DNA of 64,000 nt, taken from Formicarius rufipectus (taxonomy: Eukaryota; Chordata; Aves; Passeriformes; Formicariidae). Both the position numbers and the translations under genes were made by a program. Below, piece by piece: positions 49,200 to 62,100 of the stretch (position 1 is its first letter; each line of letters begins with the position of its first letter). The DNA lies in contig VXAU01000753.1 in NCBI GenBank assembly GCA_013399695.1, positions 170,016 through 234,015 of the forward strand, read 5' to 3'. A model generated the notes under the pieces. The model was not told the origin of the DNA. It was given only the letters and a program-made list of their open reading frames with translations, and did no database searches.

Positions 49200-49654
49200 C
49201 TGCGAAACATGGACTTACACAACAGAACAGCAGCATTCCCAACTAACTGGTATTTCTAGTTTTATACCACTTTTAGAATCTTATTATTGGATAACTGGAA
49301 AAGTATTTTCCTATGGCACAGTTAAAATATGCTTTGTTTATTTGTTTATCTTTGGCAGGATGTGTGTGGGATCTTCTTATATAGAAAGCATGGGCCTCAC
49401 TACCAAAGAGTCACTGAGGGTATAAAAGACAAGGGAAGAGACAGAAGCGTAGAAACAGCAAGTTACTAAACTTAGAAGACAAACAACCTTGAGGGAGTAA
49501 CTGATAGGAAAGGAATGCGCAGATGAATCATAACAAAATACGGAGAGACCAGAGGCCAACTGATCATACTAGCAGAAAGGTTGCATGCCAAGCGAGTGAA
49601 ACAATGTATGCATCCAATCAATGATAATACAGGCGTGTACAGAAGAAAAGTCAC

Positions 49655-49684
49655 TATATAATAACTGTATTAAGCTTCAATAAA
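49655..49684 (+). promoter_or_regulatory. LTR TATA box and polyadenylation signal
   Basis: TATATAA at 49655-49661 and AATAAA at 49679-49684. The 17-base interval between them means transcripts would start about at the AATAAA, as in compact retroviral LTRs. Confidence 0.7.
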
Positions 49685-49733
49685 TGGCTTCTTTTAGCAT
49701 CATATTGGTGTGTCAGAGTGGTCCGGCCTCGCA

Positions 49734-49738
49734 TGGGA
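49734..49738. repeat. LTR target-site duplication, right copy
   Basis: TGGGA directly after the terminal CA of the LTR, matching 48999-49003. Confidence 0.75.
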
Positions 49739-50608
49739 ATGGGTGACGCAATAGATGTGTAATCTATAATGTAGATTAAACTCTGAAAGCATTAAAAGAA
49801 GCTAATAAGCTCCCAGCATGTTATCTTTTTCTAGTCTCAAAGACTACATAAAATAAAATTTAAAGAAAGACGAAAGAGCTTTTTACAAGCAAAGAAAAGA
49901 GCATTTTACAGTTAAATTATTGCACATCTTGAAATCTGGATATTACCTTCCTTGTTCTATTATTTACATTGGTATTAGATACTAATTTGGCCAATGTTAA
50001 AATAACAACATAAGGAAAATATCTGTGAAAGAGAAAAAAGGCAAAGGCATAAGTTAAAATTTTCAGTGAAACCACACCTCTTGCTTCACTGATGACTAGA
50101 AAAATCACTGCCTTTTTGGTTTTGCTGATCCATTGCTGAGTCATACTCCTAAAATAAAAATAATTTCCTTCCTGTCTGTTCTAGAAATTTCAAAATTGCC
50201 TCTTAGCCACAAATCACAAATGATGGAGTCACCTCGGCCATTTAAGAGATCTTCAGAGTGATTGCAATAATCAGGCAAACTTTATAATGAAGTGCAGCTG
50301 GAATGAACACTCACAGTTGCACTGCAAAATTTTCCACTGGGTCGCAATATTCTCCCTTACTGTAAGTTTTGCAGTAGCCCAGTGACAGTAGAGTTGGTCA
50401 CATTATCCTCCTTGCCAACAGCCCTCTGCTTTACTAATCCTCATAAATCATGCTGGCTAAAGATTTATGGAGATCCAGGCAAGATGCCAGTCCAAAGCTT
50501 AGGAGATTAGTGGCTCTACTGTTGACTCCATGAAATGGCAACTTATTAACCTACCAGGTTTGTGCCTTGGCTCTTCCTTTTTGTGGCCTGAAAGGATCAC
50601 TGATTCCA
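49739..50608. other. Single-copy DNA
   Basis: A small TAATCTA/TAGATTA inverted repeat occurs at 49761-49779. No gene is recognised. Confidence 0.4.
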
Positions 50609-50661
50609 CAAAAAAAAACCCACCAAAACCCAAAACTAAATAAACAAACAAACAAACCAAA
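50609..50661. repeat. A/C-rich low-complexity tract with (AAAC)n
   Basis: A run of A8 with CCC breaks grades into three AAAC units just upstream of a CR1 tail. Confidence 0.8.
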
Positions 50662-50674
50662 ATGATGTAGATGT

Positions 50675-50781
50675 GGGGTTTAGAGACATGGTTTAGTGGT
50701 GGATCTGGCACTGTTAGGTTACGGTTGGACTCAATCATCTCAGAGGCCCTTTCCAACTTTAACAATTCTATGGTTCTATTC
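50675..50781 (+). mobile_element. CR1 LINE, 3' tail, sense
   Basis: GGTTTAGTGGTGGATCTGGC, GTTAGGTTACGGTTGGACTC, AATCATCTCAGAGGCCCTTT with CCAACTTTAACAATTCTATG, then GTTCTATTC. This is the forward-sense 3' end of a common avian CR1 subfamily. Confidence 0.9.
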
Positions 50782-53267
50782 TGTATGCATGTACACCAAG
50801 CTTCACTTCAGGATGCCTTTATATCCTGCTATATTTTAGCAAGATTCATTATGCTGTGGTTCCAGGATTATTTATATCTCTATCCTCTTTTCTAGTATCT
50901 CTGAGTATGCCCATCTCAGGTCTTGGCCTCTTAAACTCTAACTTGAGGTTAATAACCTCCGTATCAGCTTATTTCACTCTCTTGATCCAATACGTTTATC
51001 ACACTTCACTTTTTTCCCCTCAGAAATTTGAAGTCAGTGGAATTTACAGTTGCCAGACTCCTTTGTGTGAGTGCATACGTGTATATATAATAAATATTTA
51101 TAAGATCAAGTGATAATAAAATAATTTATAATAATAGTTTATATGTGTACATATTTATATTTTTAGCTGGATGAAAAATCTTTACAAAAGAAAAAAAAAA
51201 TCAGTGAGTTGACACAAACATTTCTCATACTGAGTTTCCTGCCTTTTTGTAAAATCAACACATGTCACCCACAGCAGGGCGTGTGTAGATGCCAATAAGC
51301 AGCCTCTGTAAAAGAAGCACCCAAAACCTCAGCAGGTGTCTGCCTGACAGTGATCATGTGAAGAAGGAAGAAAAGGAATTGCAAAGGCTTTTGAAACAAA
51401 AGAGTCATATAGAAGATTAAAAGAAGCATGGAAATCCATAAGAGTGGTGAGACATTTAGCCATGGGGACAGGGCATCCGACAAAACAGGACTGGCACTGA
51501 CAGATGTCCCATCAGCATCCTAGCCTCCACCTGTGCCCCTGCAGAACATCCTCCTTGCTGGACACCACAAAGAGCCTGCGCCCAGCTATGGACTCGCAGT
51601 GCAGTGTCGGTGCCCACATCTGGGATGGGGGGGTACTTTCAGTGTGTGTGTGGTTTTCTCACTGACTGGTAGATTAGCAGATTCCCAGGAAGCATAGCAT
51701 GCCATGAAGCTGGAGGACTCACGGCTTAACAGTGAGCAAGGAGGGGACGTGTTGCCTCGGAGGAGGGAGGTGGTTGCTTTGTGTGGGTGTACGTATGTGA
51801 CTGTATGAGTGTCTGTCTGCGTATTTAGGAATTTATAGAAACAATTGTAGAAAAGTGTGTAGAAATTTCTAGGTTCATAGTAATGTTTCCTAAGTCTCCA
51901 ACATTGTGACATATCCACACACTGCTGAGACAGATCGTGAACGTGTAATTACTGCTTGCCAGTTAATTAAAAAACATTAACAGATCAATACACCACTTCA
52001 ATCCTAATTTGATTATAGGTAAATTGAGCAGTTATCCCTCATGATAGTGTTCACCTAAACAAGACTATCTTCCACAGGCACTTACCAAACCTACTCCTTG
52101 TTTTTCTCTGGTGCCATTTCCTTCTCTAGAAAACAATATTTAAAATCCCGCATTACATCTTTCTCCTCCTTTATCTGCTGAATCAACTATTTCTGAACAT
52201 CTTAGTTTTGAAGGATCCCTAAAGACCAAACAAGCCTAACCAGTAGCCCCCTGAGGACCCTAGTCTGCCCTGGAGGGATGGGTGAGAAGCATCTCAACTC
52301 ATTCTTTTCCCTGTTGTGTCTGAACAGCACCTTATTGGGTAAAGCAGCATCTTTATACTGTAAACATGATAACCAAAATAACCAGGGCAGCATATGGTAC
52401 TTATAAATTATTACAGGAAAGTCCTATATCTGTCACATGCAGTCAGTGAGAAACTTCCAGGGAAAGGCATCTGTCCCCTGAGTTACTGGGCTGTCACAGA
52501 GAAGGTATTTTGACTTCTTCATTGAGCACAAAGATTGAAATCTTCTCTTTCAAAATTGCAAAATCGCATATGTCCCAGACCTTTTTAGCATGTGTCACCA
52601 CTCACTTGCCTTCCTTTCTGCTCCTTATCTGTTCATATCCTCTCAGACTGACAGCCTTTAGACCATGTGTATGGTGGAGACCTTCAGTCCAAAGCCTAGT
52701 CCCAAGTAAAATTCTTGAGACACTTACTGTGTGGATTAAAAAAATTCCATGCCAGCTGCTTTGATCTTCCAATCTGTTTGTAGTGCTCTGAATTGCTAAC
52801 ACAGACCCAGGACTGACTCAGTTTTGCAGAGATGCCCCCAAGCTCTCTAACAATCTAATGCTGCATAGTAATTTCTGACACCTGTAATATTACATGGCTT
52901 TAGGAACATGCGATGCTTTTCTTAAAACTAGCTCCTGGAAATGCCTGATTTTTGAGACGTTTAGGCTTTCAGCCAACAAAGGACATATTTCATAGAGCTT
53001 CTGATTAAAGGAAAAAAGCTTGAAAATGTGACATGAAAGTATCACACCAATTCTTAACTAGCATGCAAATGGAATAATCTAAAAGTCTAATATTTCAAAA
53101 GGCTCTTGTTTTGATTCTGAGGGTGAAGGTATGACTTTGATTGCTTGTGAGTAGGACTGCAAACTAAGTACAGTGGAAGCGACAACACATAAGAACTCAA
53201 TCTGGGTAAACACATTTAATTGTGGAAAACTTCCCTCCACTTGCTTTTTCCACCTAGTTGTAAATAA
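50782..53267. other. Single-copy DNA
   Basis: AT-rich around 51070-51170 with degenerate TATA/TTTATA repeats, more balanced at 51260-51800. No gene or interspersed repeat is recognised. Confidence 0.4.
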
Positions 53268-53336
53268 NNNNNNNNNNNNNNNNNNNNNNNNNNNNNNNNN
53301 NNNNNNNNNNNNNNNNNNNNNNNNNNNNNNNNNNNN
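53268..53336. other. Assembly gap (69 N)
   Basis: An unbroken run of N. The non-round length suggests a gap sized from linking data. Any frame drawn across it is meaningless. Confidence 0.99.
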
Positions 53337-53380
53337 ATTGAACTGTGCAGGCTAGTTTGGTTATTTTATGATGACCTTCT

Positions 53381-53468
53381 TAAAAAAAAACCAAAACCAA
53401 AACCAACCAACCAAACAAACAAACACAAAAACAAAACAAAACCAAACCAAAAAAAAAAAACCAAAACA
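53381..53468. repeat. A/C-rich tract with (AACC)n and (AAAC)n
   Basis: CCAAAACCAAAACCAACC-type units grade into AAAC units and A10, 45 bases after the gap. It may be why the assembly broke there. Confidence 0.9.
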
Positions 53469-54984
53469 GAGTGACAAGTGTTAGCTCTCATTCTGGCACT
53501 CGCTGAATGAGGAAAGAAATCAACTGATGTCCCAAGGAGGAAAGTCACTGCCAAGGACTCCTGGTGCACTGTCTGATAGTCACAAAGCACGCTGTTGTAA
53601 ATCCTCAAAAGTAACAAAACAAAATATTGTGCTTCTGAGGGAGAGCAGAACACTGTTGTGCAAAGACCAGGTTTACATATTGAACAAGAACAGGTTCTGC
53701 AGAACCCCTTAGCATGGCCTCCATTCCCAACAGTTGCTGTTTCCCAGGGACCAGTCCAATGAATTTCTTCACAAGCCTGTGTTGATTGCACAGACGTGGA
53801 GCAGCAGAGAGTGCTCTGAGAAGGGCAATATTCTGGGGATCCAGGAGCAACCTTCTTGCCCTTCCCATACTGAGGTGTGATGGGGTAACCCTGCATTTCC
53901 TCTGTGGAATGGATTCTTCAGACCTGGTCATCAGCACCAAGAAGAAAGTAGACTCCCTGCAATGTTGCTGCCGTGTGTACTGCACATCCACACAAGGACA
54001 AGGGCAATTTCATATTATTCCTTTATCCTATCAGCATCTTCTTAAGCCTGTGTCTATTAGTTTTTTGGCTTAATCATCTCTTCAGTATTGTTTAATCTTC
54101 TTGAAGACTTGATCTCCAGAAATAAACAGCATGCAATAGAAAAATGTCTATCAAGGCTTTATATTCATATATGCATATCCTTCTTGCCATATTTGATTAA
54201 TGTGTTTATTTTAATAGATAAGATCCAGCTTATGAAACCAAATTGTAACACACATTACCATGTTCAAAATTTGAATATTGATATTTTCTGATCTTATCAT
54301 GCAGAAAGTTCATTTAATATCCTTGATTAAATGTGTTCTCTCATTTAAGGAAGCAACTGAATTTGAGAAATACTGAAAACTCAAAATAATTTGAAAGTCA
54401 GTGAACTGTAATAAATATTAGTTTATAGTCAATCTGGCATTTATTCTCTGACTTCTCTTCTGCCTAAAATCTTTTGTCTCAAAGAAATAAAATTATTAAC
54501 AGCAAATTACTTTTTTATATATTTTAATACTACTGGTAAATTAGTATTTTGCATTTGTACTGCATTTTATAAAAGTGTTTCAATGTAATACTAAAATGTA
54601 GCTGTAGCCTGAAACAGAGTTCAGCTTTGGAGAATTCTGATTTTCCCATCTCCTATTAATTTTCATTCTAGACTTTCACAGTTTAAAGCCAAAGGAAAGA
54701 GTACTGTTTCTTCCTATTGCATGTTTTAAAAACCAAGCCAGGAAGTAGAAATTCACAGTAAATTCCTTGAACTTAAAGCTAGAGAATTACTTTAACTCAG
54801 CAACAAAAGGTTACAACTACCAAATGGTTAATTATGAAGAAAACTATGAAGACTCTGGCAGACTTGTATTGGCTGTGAAGCAAAACTGTCACTGGGTTCA
54901 CACGTATATAACATAACCATTTTGATCTCACTACCATAATGTGTGAATATATTGATCCTGATGATGCTGTCTCAGGTTGGGAGC
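53469..54984. other. Single-copy DNA
   Basis: Overlapping open frames of 61-176 codons at 53366-54073 on both strands have no recognisable domain, and the longest is inflated by the low-complexity tract. No gene can be supported. Confidence 0.35.
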
Positions 54985-55125
54985 CAGTGATGTTTTTGTT
55001 TCACAGGTGGGGAAGACAAACATGAAAAAGCCAAGTAACTTCATCAAGACCAAACAACAAGCAGGTAGCATCTGCGCCCCTGTCCTAAACCCATACTTTA
55101 CGAACTGGATACCCATTGCCTTCTC
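54985..55125 (-). mobile_element. MIR/CORE-SINE-like relic, antisense
   Basis: TTTCACAGGTGGGGAAGACA, CCAAGTAACTTCATCAAGAC and AGCAGGTAGCATCTGCGCCC with CTGTCCTAAACCC follow the order of reverse-complement MIR: 'tttacagatggggaaactgagg', 'ttaagtaacttgcccaaggtc', 'agctagtaagtggcagagccgggattcgaaccc'. The alignment is gapped but covers the CORE and part of the tRNA-related head. Confidence 0.65.
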
Positions 55126-55431
55126 TGTCCTATAGAAATTAATAAAAATATCAGATACTATAGGAGCATGAAGGATGTGATGGTGGATGCGGTTATAAAC
55201 TATGGTCATGGCTATCTCTCTGTTGGTGTGTGGGTTTTTATGACAACGTGATGATGTAGAGAAGGAGCCATAGTGTGTATTTTTTTTTTTTTTTTGTGAA
55301 CAGTATGGTTAACAACTGACAAACACAGCTGTCCAGAGACCCTGAGCTGTTCTTACTTACAGGAATTATGATGAAAAGCAAACAGTTTAGTACCTGTAAT
55401 TTTGGTTATTCACTCTCCTACTCCTATGTAG
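55126..55431. other. Single-copy DNA with a poly-T run
   Basis: A T16 run lies at 55280-55295. Nothing else is recognised. Confidence 0.4.
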
Positions 55432-56112
55432 AGTCACAGAATATCTCGAGTTGTAAGGCACTCATAAAGATCGAGTCCTGTTCCTTGCAGGTCTACCGAA
55501 AATCAAATCATATGACTAAAAGCATCATCCAGTTACTCTTTGAACTCTGACAGGTGTGGTTTCTACTTTCCTGGGAAGCCTCATGCAGTGACTGACTACG
55601 CACTCAGTGATGAAGCTTTCCCTAATATTCAGTCTGAATTTCCCCTGATGCAGCTGCATTCCCGTTCCTCATGTCCTGTTGCTGATCTATTGAGAGAGAA
55701 GATCAACACCTCCTTCTCTTCTCCTCCGTTGCTCTGCTCGAGGAAGTTGTAGACTACAATGAGGTCACTCCTCAACCTCCTCCAAATGAACAAACCATGA
55801 TCTCATTCGCCTCTCATGTGTCTTGCCCTCACAACCTTTCACCATCTTGGTCACCATTCTCTGGACAGACTAATAGCTTTATAGCCTTCTTGTATTGTGG
55901 CACCCAAAACTGCCCACAGGACTCGAGGTGAGGTCACCCCAGTGCAGAGTGGAGTGGGAACAATCACCTCTCCTGACCAGCTGGTGATGCTTTGCCAGAT
56001 GCCCCCCCAGGTCACAGTTGGTCCTTTTGGGTGCCAAGACACACTTGATTCACATTCAACTTGCCATCAACCCAAACCCTCAGATGTCTTTCTGCAAGCC
56101 TGTTCTTCATTT
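55432..56112 (-). mobile_element. CR1 LINE, older subfamily, long antisense copy
   Basis: GTCACAGAATATCTCGAGTT at the 3' edge, then CCCTAATATTCAGTCTGAAT, CTCATGTCCTGTTGCTGATC, TTGTATTGTGGCACCCAAAA, TGCCCACAGGACTCGAGGTG and TTCAACTTGCCATCAACCCA with TCAGATGTCTTTCTGCAAGC. The last two blocks are the CR1 part that usually reads 'attcaacttgccatcgaccaggacccccagatccctttctgc'. It reaches further 5' than most copies here. No intact frame. Confidence 0.92.
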
Positions 56113-59100
56113 TGCATGGTTTGTATTTTCTTTGTAATAGCTCAGAAAAGTATAAACTAGCAAGGCTAGAAAGACAATGAACTGAGCTTTGCTGGTTTTT
56201 TCTATATTTATAAATTCATCTAAATTTTTATTTTTTTAAAAATAAATTAGTGGTCCTTCCATGGTTTTTCTGGTCCTTCACAGATCAGATTGCTGTGACA
56301 GCAATGCTACTTGATCCATATACCGCTTTCAATATTAATATTATACTTTAAAATGGGAATCATATTTCTGATTGAACTTTCACTATAAAAATACAAATTA
56401 AAAAAAAAAAAAGTCTCCTTGAAAAGAAAACAAGACTTTAGGGACTAATAAAAGGATGTCTTCTGTAAGTCACTGGATGTTTGATTAAAATGAGGAAGGC
56501 GGGGGAATGGAGTATTAGTCAATTACAGACTGACTGAGCCTCCAACATGAAGTCCTCTGAAAAGGTAATCTTAGTCCTATAAAACACTCAGCAAGACAGT
56601 TCTAAAGAATAGAGCCATACTAATGCCACTGGCAAGAAGTCATAAAAGAGACTGAATACAATGGTTTTAATCTATCTTCAAACAAGAGTTTCAAATTGTA
56701 AAGTTGCAGGGAAAGTAAAAGTTGGGGGGAAAAGGCACAGAATATTATCTGACTAAGAATCATTCAGTTTGAACATTAGATTTCTAACTATAATAAAGGA
56801 ATGAACCCTTCACCTCACTGGAGCACTGAGAGCAAGAAATCAAAAGTAACAGGATGGAGCTACCTAAATAATGATATGAACAATGTGTCTATGCAGTTGT
56901 GATAAATTAAAGTGAGGCAGGCACTGATCCTGAAAATGGAATGGCATAAACTGGTCCCTCTTCTTGTTTGGGCTTAATCCCTTCCTGATAAGCTTCATGC
57001 TAGGAAAAATAAAAATTGTAATGGTGCAAACAGATGAGGGGAGAAAACTAACAGTTGCCTTTTAGAGATGTAGATGTATTTTGCTAGAGTCCATCCTTGA
57101 CCTCTGTCCTTGCTTAAAATATACTTCTCTAACCAAAATTTCCTCTCACCCACAAGAGGATATGCTGCTTCTTTTTGCATCTTGTGAACCTGAATTTGCA
57201 ACACTGATTCTGTTTCGCATGCTTTACAATATCATTACATCCTCTGGAAAGATGCTGAGCAGAGAAACTGTGTTTTTGATGATGACAGATATGTTCTGGT
57301 TGTTACTTCAAACAATGCATGGTTTGAAGATGGAAAGGTGTGGACAGTGTGTGATGTTGAGGGTAAAAGCTGACCAGACAGAAAGGATGGAGAGAAATTG
57401 CACACAATCATCAGCTCTGCTCTTGAGCCTGTCCTGCCCCTGCCTGCACAAAGATAAACCTATTTCTGAAAGCTGAATTCCTCAGAAAATTCCTGCTTCT
57501 CCTTAAAAAAAGAATGCTGTGGGGAAGCAATGGAAAAAGATGAAAGGAATGCACCAGCATGAATCGGTATGCTGTACTAAAGCTTAAAGGGGCCCTTAAA
57601 ATTGTCATCCTCTTCTATTACTATTAAAAATACCACTTCAAAAGAAGGGTAGAAGAATTTTGCTTGAGGATTAGGGCCTCCTAGTGCTGCAAAATACGTT
57701 TAGAGACACAGACTGTGTCTGAATGGACATATGGCTAAAGCAAACTGGAAAGGTTTCTCCTTGTAGTGCAGTAAGTTACACTCAACACATAATACAAATT
57801 ATGTTTGTCACTTGAAAGGGAAAAAGAGAGTAACAGTTACAGTTGTCTTTGTCATTCAAAAATATTGACAGCCTTAATGCTTTGTATTATCTTTAAGCAG
57901 TCATGCTGAAATTAAATGCCAAAATAAGCCATGTACTTGCCAGTCGATGTGGAGTTCTGAAACATGCTAGCTGTTTTGTGGGAGGAGAGAGGATTTTTGT
58001 CCTCAGGGGAAGGAGATTTTCTGTGCTACAGAAGTGGCTCTGTAGCACATCCCTCTCTGCCTAAACAATGTGACTCATCTGCTCTCAGTCTGGAGCTCTG
58101 CAAATTATGGTATTGTAAAAACATGCAAAGTTCACACTAAGGTCACAAAGCTACAAAAATAAGCTGCTGCCTGAGCAACGGATGATCCAGCACGCAGAAC
58201 TCTCTCCTGGAATTCAGAAATCTTACTCTTGAATATGCTACTGATTTTTGAGTGCCTTAGAAGACTGCATTCTCTCTTAAATCTCTTTTCCTTCCCTGCC
58301 CTTGTCTTCTTAAACTCTCCATGAACAATATTTCAATGGTGAAGTCTCGGCTAAACATCAATACTGATAATTGGTTTTCAAAACTCATTATCTCTTTAAA
58401 TACTATCATCTCTTTGGCCATGACAGATTCTAACTTTGCCTGTTCAGATCCATTCTAAATGCTGTCATAAGATCCTTTTTCCAGCTAATCAACTGGACCA
58501 TATAATTCTTCTCTCCACACTCCCAGCATGGGCTTTCACTTCCTTGCTGCATCTAATAGAGGTTTGTCTACACTGTCAGCACTCTCCTCAGCCACTATCT
58601 CTAATTCAGTTCTCCCTCTGAATGGCCAGTGCCAAACATCCAGATAATCCATTTGCACCTTTTCTCATGCTGTACCTAATGCTAGGGAGAAAATTTCCTT
58701 GATATTTGCAAACCAGCTCATTTTTTTCTCTCAAAGTCTCAAAAAATTTTCTTCCCCCACAATATATTTTTAAAAAAATAAAAACAATTGAAAAAAAACC
58801 CCGAAACAACAACCCAGTTTTGCTTCCTTGTGTGCTGGTTCCACTGTCTAGCCAGCATCAACTTCTTTCTCTTCTTTCTCTTTTTTTTCCCCAGGCTTTT
58901 CACCTTGATTGTAAGGTCTTTGACACTGAGACAGCCTTCTGATGTGTGCTTGTACTCTGTGCTTCTGATCCCTCTGTCAGGCTCTCTGGGTGCTATGGCA
59001 AAATGAGCAGAAAAGCACTGAATGACCACTTGGTTTAAGTATCACAGAACAAGAATAAGGGGAGAGCAAGAACTGAGAGATCTCCAGGTGTGTTTTCCTT

Positions 59101-62100
59101 CTTTCAGCCCATTCAAGTGTGCAACTGAACTAGCTAAAGAATAAAGCAACAGAAATAATTTAGACTAAGAGCTGGAACATTTCTCTAGACTGACACCTTC
59201 TCATGGCCAATTTCTGAGAAAGGCTAACCTTTTCCAATTCTTCCAGATGTGCCTGAGCAGCTGCCTCACTGCAGTGCAGAATTAGGCACATACTGTGACA
59301 TGTTATCAATCACTTCACTATGCTGAAAAATTTTAAATACATTACACTCGATTTCATGTAGTCCAAAGCTTGATATCTCCAAATTACCAAGAACTTCTGC
59401 CAAATAAACAGAAAACGTGTAAGTCATACTTAGTGGAAGCAAAAAGAATGATCATGTAGTGAAGGCACTGGGCTGGGTTCAATAATTAATCCAAATAATC
59501 CTCTGACATTGGGTTCCAAAGCATTTTCCTTTGACAGAGAACTCCTGTGACTGTGAGCAAATTACTCATTATTTGGCTCTGAGAAAGTCAGAAACATTCT
59601 TACAGATCTTCAAAGAGCCTGACTGGGTGTCCTAGTTATAGCTGTCTGCTCTGTGTGCAGTGACTTACACCATTTTTATATGGACAGTCACTTTTGCATG
59701 TCTGCTCCGCTCAACGACTGGCCATACAGAGAAATCCATACTGCTAAAGTAACAAAGGTCTTCTAACGTTTAGTAGGAAATATCCAGTGGGAAACATAGA
59801 AATGGATTCTGAATGAAGATTTTAGTCTATTTTTGAGTGACTTCTGTCTGGTAACATCCTTTACTGATGAACTGCTTTTGCTGGCCATGTATCTATACCC
59901 TTTGGTAAGGTTTTCTGTCTCACAAAACCTTCTAAGACTAAGCTCTGATTTTTCAACACACCAAGAATTGTCAAGAAAATGTATTAGAAAGGAATCATAT
60001 TGGACAAAGTACTTGGATTATTACTAATGCCACAGTTTCTCTGGAAAATTTGCAAATTACTATGTGTTGAAATGTGTGAGCACGCAACTGATTCCCTCTA
60101 ACCCCTTTGCTAAGCTTCATAAAGCTCTAAAGAACTGTATTATAAAACTTCTTGTAGGTATGTCCTGGTGACATCAATACTCTTGAATCAAAATTAAATG
60201 ATGCACTTATTGGAACTTAATATCCCTGAAATTAATTTCAAAAGTCAATTTAGCATACATGGTATTTCAAACAGCCAGAGTAGTGTCATCGCTAAAAACA
60301 TCCCCACCCACAAATCTATGACTGCAATGTTTTTTCAGCTTCTCGTTAATAAAGTCTTGATTAGGAAGACTCAGATAGTATGTCTAGAATTGTAAATTCA
60401 CAAGAGGTATAATCAATTTATATAAGCTTGAATTTCTTTGCAATTTTCTGATACACCAGCAACATGGAAACCAATAACATACTTCTGGTCTTTTCCCAAA
60501 ATAAAACTAAGACCTTCTGTAGACAGAAACTGCCTTTACATGTAGTGTACCATTTAAGAACAACCATCTTCATTTTTTTACAGTAATTAAATTTCTTAAA
60601 TCTATAATTTCCCCAGGGGTTACTGTAAAGCCTTCTTAATGCAGAGCTCTCTTCCTTTGATCAGTAAGAGAAAAGCAGTGACAGAGATACTGACAGGAAA
60701 CAGTAACGGCCTACATGCCACTTGATATGTTTATTCTCTCCAAATATTGTTTAAAACTATTTTCAAAGTGGAGGCAGAAAGAGCACAAAGTCCTAGACAT
60801 TGTTGCTGCTATAAACCCAACAGCACAAGGCATCTTTCACTAGCATTAATAAATGAGAAGTCAACATCTATGTACCAGCTGCATCTTTGAAAATCCTTCC
60901 AAATGTCTCTACTTGCATTCACTGTGCAACAAGTTCTGGGGCAGGGTGGAAGAGGTGAGTTTCCAAAACATTTTTTTGTCAAACCTGGAGGTGCTAGTAG
61001 TCACCCTCTAGCTGAAGAAACTAGTAACAGACAGAGTCCTCAGAAAGGGTAAGGACTGGTGCCTTAACAGGATTTGGTTAAGTAACTGAAATCCTCTGTA
61101 TGAGTCTCCAATTTCCATTCTCTGATGTTTTCTCATGACACAGAGGACATGTGTGTGCAGTAGTGCTCAGGAATTCAGCCTTGGACAAGCATTAGGAAGT
61201 TAGGAGGGCTTATTGTGGTCATCATTACTGGTATTTCACAATATAGTAGAGGAGGAAGAAGAGAAGAGGACCTTGTTCTGACACGGTGTTTCTCTCATAC
61301 CTTGTAACAGACCTAGTTGAACCAGGTGCCTACTCACGAGGCAGCTTCCATGGCTGATGTTAGAGCTACTTCTACTGTCTTTCTGTCCCTAGGGCATTCT
61401 GTAAGGATAAGTTTCCTGCAGACACCTCTGAGCCTTGCAAATGCCCTCAGCAGCACACAGAACCTAGCCATAAACTCTACAGCCACATATTGTATGGAAA
61501 TGGAAGATCATCTGTGCTCTTCCCATGAAAAATGTGTATGCTGATGTTCCTCCGAGGGTGCGCTGTTGCTCTGTGCCACATATCACTGACCTAAGTATTA
61601 TACAAGAATGCTAAATTTGCTTTGTATCTACTGGAATGAAGAGAAATTGTTCATGGAGTGTAAATGTGCACCTATATCATTTTCTTTTCTTTATATGGCC
61701 CTTAAAACCTGCCAAAAATTACAAATTGTGATTGAAAACCAGTTGGACAATATGAAAAGAGTTTCAATACTTCTCAGTATTTTTTTTAATTACTTAAATA
61801 AAAGAGCTTTTAAAAAACATATTTATTTTTAGTGATCTCTACAGGAGAAGAGATAAACTTTGAAAGACCATGAAAAAAATGAATGGATTTATACTAGACT
61901 ACAGAATTAAAGTTATTCTCAAACTAGTAATTTTTAAAAAGAACAGGCAGTTTCAAGCTTTGATTAAACTGGAAAATCTCCCTTTTTTCCCCCTCATTTA
62001 GACATTTTCACATTCAGGTACATGAGCGAAGAGTGCTCTTCATGTGCTCAGTCTATCTATTGACAAACTGCACATTTATAAACATAATGGCACATCCCTG

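Larger units (their letters stand above)
49004..49733 (+). mobile_element. Solo LTR, avian class II (ERVK/alpharetrovirus-like)
   Basis: The 730-bp element starts TGTTGGTGAC, ends GGCCTCGCA and is flanked by TGGGA on both sides. Near its right end are a TATATAA box (49655-49661), an AATAAA polyadenylation signal (49679-49684), then CATATTGGTGTG and GTCCGGCC. This compact TATA, AATAAA, R and short U5 order, with a CA-TTGGTGTG block, is typical of avian alpharetrovirus-like LTRs. An upstream TATAAAAG lies at 49421-49428. No gag, pol or env reading frame adjoins it on either side, so it is a solo LTR left by recombination between two LTRs. Its U3 region holds a 13-bp direct repeat (49061-49073 and 49187-49199) around the TTCGCGAA sequence. 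Clear ends and intact CpGs suggest a fairly recent insertion. Confidence 0.85.

Noticed and set aside
49734..49755. Retroviral primer-binding site after the LTR
   Set aside because: The bases after the terminal CA start with TGG but do not resemble the usual tRNA-complementary sequences I know, and they coincide with the target duplication, which supports a solo LTR instead.
53366..53896. 176-codon minus-strand frame
   Set aside because: Its C-terminal part is the translation of the A/C-rich tract and the rest has no recognisable domain.
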